Shown here piece by piece: positions 54,058 through 56,697 of a DNA stretch of 56,697 nucleotides (positions within the stretch are counted from its first letter, which is position 1; each line of letters begins with the position of its first letter). This DNA is from Zunongwangia pacifica (GTDB taxonomy: Bacteria; Bacteroidota; Bacteroidia; Flavobacteriales; Flavobacteriaceae). The stretch is from contig NZ_JAKHSK010000032.1 in the NCBI RefSeq assembly GCF_023499215.1, positions 1 to 56,697 on the forward strand, in the 5' to 3' direction. The notes below the pieces were generated by a model that saw only the letters and a list, made by a program, of their open reading frames with translations, did no database searches and was not told where the DNA came from. A program made the position numbers and the translations under genes.

Positions 54058-55518
54058 ATGTTCGAACAAACTTTTAAAAATATAGACGACGTTTTATACA
54101 AAGACGCCGGTGCTGATAGTGAACTAGATTACATAGGGCAAACCTCTTGGGTGCTCTTTTTAAAATACCTGGACGATTTAGAAAAAGATAAAGCCGATGC
54201 CGCCGCTTTAGAAGGCAAAACGTACACCTTTATTTTAGACGAAAAATACCAATGGTCTCATTGGGCGATGCCCAAAAAAGCAGATGGCGAACTGGACCAT
54301 AACCTGGCAATGACGGGCCCCGATTTTGTGCAGTTTGTGAACACGCAGTTATTCCCGTATTTGGCCGAATTTAAGCAGAAAGCCAAAGACAATCCCAAAA
54401 CCATCGCTTATAAAATAGGCGAAATCTTTAGCGAGCTGGGCAATAAAATACAAAGCGGCTATAACTTGCGGGAGATTGTTAACCTGGTCGATGAGCTGCC
54501 TTTTCAATCCAGTAAAGATAAACACGAGCTAAGCCACCTGTACGAAACCAAAATTAAAAATATGGGGAATGCCGGCCGAAATGGCGGACAGTATTACACC
54601 CCCAGACCTTTAATTAAAGCGATGATCCAGGTGGTAGATCCTAAAATTGGCGAAACCGTTTACGATGGCGCCGTAGGTTCAGCGGGATTTTTATGTGAAG
54701 CTTACGAATATATGTACCATAAAATGAAGCGTACCACCAGTAACCTGCAAACGCTTCAGGAACAAACCTTTTACGGGAAAGAGAAGAAAAATCTGGCCTA
54801 CGTTATTGGCGTAATGAATATGATTTTACACGGCATAGAAGCCCCTAATATTATTCATATCAACACTCTTACGCTGCCCATACGCGATATCCAGGAAGAC
54901 GACCGTTACGATGTGATTTTAGCCAATCCTCCCTTTGGCGGAAAAGAACGGAAAGAAGTACAGCAAAACTTCGACATTAAAACCGGCGAAACCGCCTTTT
55001 TATTCTTACAGCATTTTATAAAAAGCCTAAAAGCGGGAGGACGGGCCGCCATTGTTATTAAAAACACCTTTTTAAGCAATACCGATAATGCTTCTATTAG
55101 TTTACGGAAGTATTTACTGGAAACCTGCCAACTGCATACTATTCTCGATATGCCCAGCGGAACCTTTTTAGGTGCCGGCGTAAAAACCGTGGTTTTGTTT
55201 TTTGAAAAAGGGGAACCCACCAAAAATATCTGGTATTACCAGTTAGATCCCGGCCGAAATATGGGCAAAACCAATCCGCTAAATGAAAAAGACCTGGCGG
55301 AATTTGTCAGCCTGCAAAAAAGTAAACCCGAAACTGAACAATCCTGGAACCTAAAACTAAAAGACTTACCAGAGGTTGAAACCTATGACCTTTCTGTAAA
55401 AAACCCGAACACGCCGGAAGAAGCCCCTTTACGCGCTCCCGAAGAAATTTTAGCTGAAATAAAAAAATTAGATGCTGAAACCAACCAATTATTAACCCAA
55501 ATTGAGGAGTTGATATGA
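54058..55518 (+). CDS. hsdM: HsdM, type I restriction-modification DNA methyltransferase
   Basis: The N6-adenine methyltransferase subunit of a type I system. The 486 residues contain the N-terminal HsdM helical domain (about 1-130), then the methylase. The SAM-binding loop is VYDGAVGSAGFL (about residues 201-212) and the catalytic motif is NPPFGG (N6-adenine type, NPPF). GRNGGQYYTPRPLIKAMI is the usual preceding block. hsdS starts within its last codon (ATGA overlap), so they are co-translated. hsdR is not in the window. Confidence 0.93.
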   Translation: MFEQTFKNIDDVLYKDAGADSELDYIGQTSWVLFLKYLDDLEKDKADAAALEGKTYTFILDEKYQWSHWAMPKKADGELDHNLAMTGPDFVQFVNTQLFPYLAEFKQKAKDNPKTIAYKIGEIFSELGNKIQSGYNLREIVNLVDELPFQSSKDKHELSHLYETKIKNMGNAGRNGGQYYTPRPLIKAMIQVVDPKIGETVYDGAVGSAGFLCEAYEYMYHKMKRTTSNLQTLQEQTFYGKEKKNLAYVIGVMNMILHGIEAPNIIHINTLTLPIRDIQEDDRYDVILANPPFGGKERKEVQQNFDIKTGETAFLFLQHFIKSLKAGGRAAIVIKNTFLSNTDNASISLRKYLLETCQLHTILDMPSGTFLGAGVKTVVLFFEKGEPTKNIWYYQLDPGRNMGKTNPLNEKDLAEFVSLQKSKPETEQSWNLKLKDLPEVETYDLSVKNPNTPEEAPLRAPEEILAEIKKLDAETNQLLTQIEELI

Positions 55519-56582
55519 AAGACTCAAATTATTTTCAACTCAAAGAAGTAGCAAATATCATTAATGGAGGAACGCCAAAGACTAAAATAAAAGATTATTG
55601 GGATGGCAATATATTTTGGATAACCCCTAAAGATTTAGGGAAACTAAATGAAGTATTCGTTTCAGATACACCTAGAAAAATAACATCTTTAGGCTTAGCT
55701 AAATCTTCAGCAAAATTGATTAAGCCAAACTCAGTAATTTTATCTACAAGAGCACCAATAGGCCATTTAGCAATAAATAAGGTTGAAATGACAACCAATC
55801 AAGGTTGTAGAGGCATTGAGCCAAATGAAGAATTAGATGTTAAGTATTTGTTTTATTTTTTGAAATCTTCGGTCTCTTTACTTAATGAATTAGGAAAAGG
55901 AACAACTTTTAAAGAGTTGTCTACTAAATCATTAGGTTCAGTAGAAATAAGAGTACCTTTTTTAGAAGAACAGCAACAAATCGTTCAGATTTTAGATAAA
56001 GCTTTTGCGAAAATAGACCAGGCCATAGCCAATCTAACGCAAAATATTCAAAATGCCGAAGACTTGTTTCAATCCAAACTCAACCAAATTTTTAACCAAC
56101 AAGGCAAAGGATGGGAAGAGAAGAAATTGGGCGAGGTTTGTGAAAATTTGGACAGAAAAAGAGTCCCAATTTCTAAGAACAAAAGGGAAGCAGGAGAAAT
56201 ACCATATTATGGGGCTTCAGGTGTTGTGGATTATGTAAAAGACTATTTATTTGATGAAGAATTACTTTTAGTTTCCGAAGATGGGGCGAATTTATTGGCT
56301 AGAACTTATCCAATAGCATTTTCAATATCTGGTAAAACTTGGGTTAATAACCACGCCCACGTTTTAAGATTCCAAGATCAAATAGATCAAAAATTCATTG
56401 AACTTTATCTAAACTCTATTAGTTTAGAACCATATGTAAGTGGTATGGCCCAACCGAAATTGAATCAGAAAAAACTTAATTCTATTATCGTCCCAGATAT
56501 TTCAAAAAAAGAAAAGAAAATAGTAGTTGAAAATATTTTACTTTTAAAAGAAAATCAAACTTTATTAATAAAAAAATATTGA
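55515..56582 (+). CDS. hsdS: HsdS, type I specificity subunit, 3' end cut by IS
   Basis: The DNA-recognition subunit. The first target-recognition domain (about residues 1-140) is followed by the central helix EEQQQIVQILDKAFAKIDQA. A second recognition domain (about 200-330, with YYGASGVVDYVKDYLF) follows. The protein stops at residue 355, at the start of the second conserved helix (KENQTLLIKKY), which normally continues for about 30 residues. The stop codon TGA is formed at the junction with the IS end (after 56577). Probably impaired, although the first domain is intact. Confidence 0.85.
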   Translation: MKDSNYFQLKEVANIINGGTPKTKIKDYWDGNIFWITPKDLGKLNEVFVSDTPRKITSLGLAKSSAKLIKPNSVILSTRAPIGHLAINKVEMTTNQGCRGIEPNEELDVKYLFYFLKSSVSLLNELGKGTTFKELSTKSLGSVEIRVPFLEEQQQIVQILDKAFAKIDQAIANLTQNIQNAEDLFQSKLNQIFNQQGKGWEEKKLGEVCENLDRKRVPISKNKREAGEIPYYGASGVVDYVKDYLFDEELLLVSEDGANLLARTYPIAFSISGKTWVNNHAHVLRFQDQIDQKFIELYLNSISLEPYVSGMAQPKLNQKKLNSIIVPDISKKEKKIVVENILLLKENQTLLIKKY

Positions 56583-56592
56583 TTATCCGCAA

Positions 56593-56697
56593 TTAGTCAT
56601 AACCTGTAATTCCTGCTATAACGAGCCTATCGAAGAGTTTTTCTCCGAAATATCTTCTGTTGAGTTTGTAGATAAATTCATTCAGGTATAACTGTAG
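56593..56697 (-). mobile_element. Transposase C-terminus (IS1595-like), partial, inverted copy
   Basis: Identical to 1-105 in the opposite orientation, with the stop at 56593. Identity extends to 121 bases (56577-56697). It borders the cut-off hsdS gene. Because the two copies point in opposite directions they cannot simply excise the region by direct-repeat recombination. Confidence 0.7.

Noticed and set aside
49901-56582. Region as a prophage or integrative conjugative element
   Set aside because: No integrase, structural, portal or conjugation genes are present; it fits a mixed accessory region better.

Overview
This window looks like a piece of a Flavobacteriaceae (Bacteroidota) chromosome. 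The reasons are the low GC content, menaquinone genes, DUF2853 and CvfB neighbours, a fused E1 alpha/beta dehydrogenase, a TonB protein of the Bacteroidota type, DUF4998 and SIMPL proteins, and many -7 boxes of the form TAnnTTTG, some with a TTG/TTTG about 19-21 bp upstream. Genus is not certain; the Zunongwangia/Salegentibacter/Gramella group is a guess.

Bases 1-38970 are mostly housekeeping: menD, an AraC regulator, DUF2853, cvfB, menB, two PH-domain membrane proteins, an orphan P-loop ATPase, the fused E1 dehydrogenase, an M1-peptidase-like protein with a C-terminal barrel, a LOG-family nucleosidase, uvrA, acpH, glmM, an LpxL-type acyltransferase, a rhomboid protease, a SIMPL protein, a TlpA-type lipoprotein, a large GAF protein, a porin, tonB, a universal stress protein, pckA, a DUF4998 lipoprotein, proline dehydrogenase and an M50-like protease. 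Intergenic repeats are common, notably a 420-bp duplication before menB.

Bases 38971-49900 hold a complete type II-C CRISPR-Cas system. cas9, cas1 and cas2 lie on the minus strand, with a GIY-YIG endonuclease gene and repeat DNA between cas1 and cas2. The array has 45 identical 47-bp repeats and reads in the opposite direction (plus strand) by the usual repeat polarity. It is preceded by three degenerate 123-bp units. The tracrRNA gene is upstream of cas9 and divergent from it. Between tracrRNA and cas9 lies a solitary degenerate repeat preceded by a guide-like segment; the last 12 nt of that segment match the cas9 promoter exactly. I infer a crRNA-like RNA that lets Cas9 repress its own promoter, comparable in logic to scaRNA of Francisella and tracr-L of Streptococcus pyogenes. 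This is the most interesting feature of the window. The repeat itself also carries a near-consensus Bacteroidota promoter, so each unit may be transcribed separately.

Bases 49901-56697 are an accessory region: two overlapping PF10127-type nucleotidyltransferases, a palindromic MITE-like element, an AbiEii-type toxin with an XRE antitoxin, a duplicated tail of the second nucleotidyltransferase gene, and a type I restriction-modification hsdM-hsdS pair. hsdS is cut short by an IS. Both window ends carry the same transposase C-terminus in inverted orientation (121 identical bases), so the window may be a contig bounded by IS copies.
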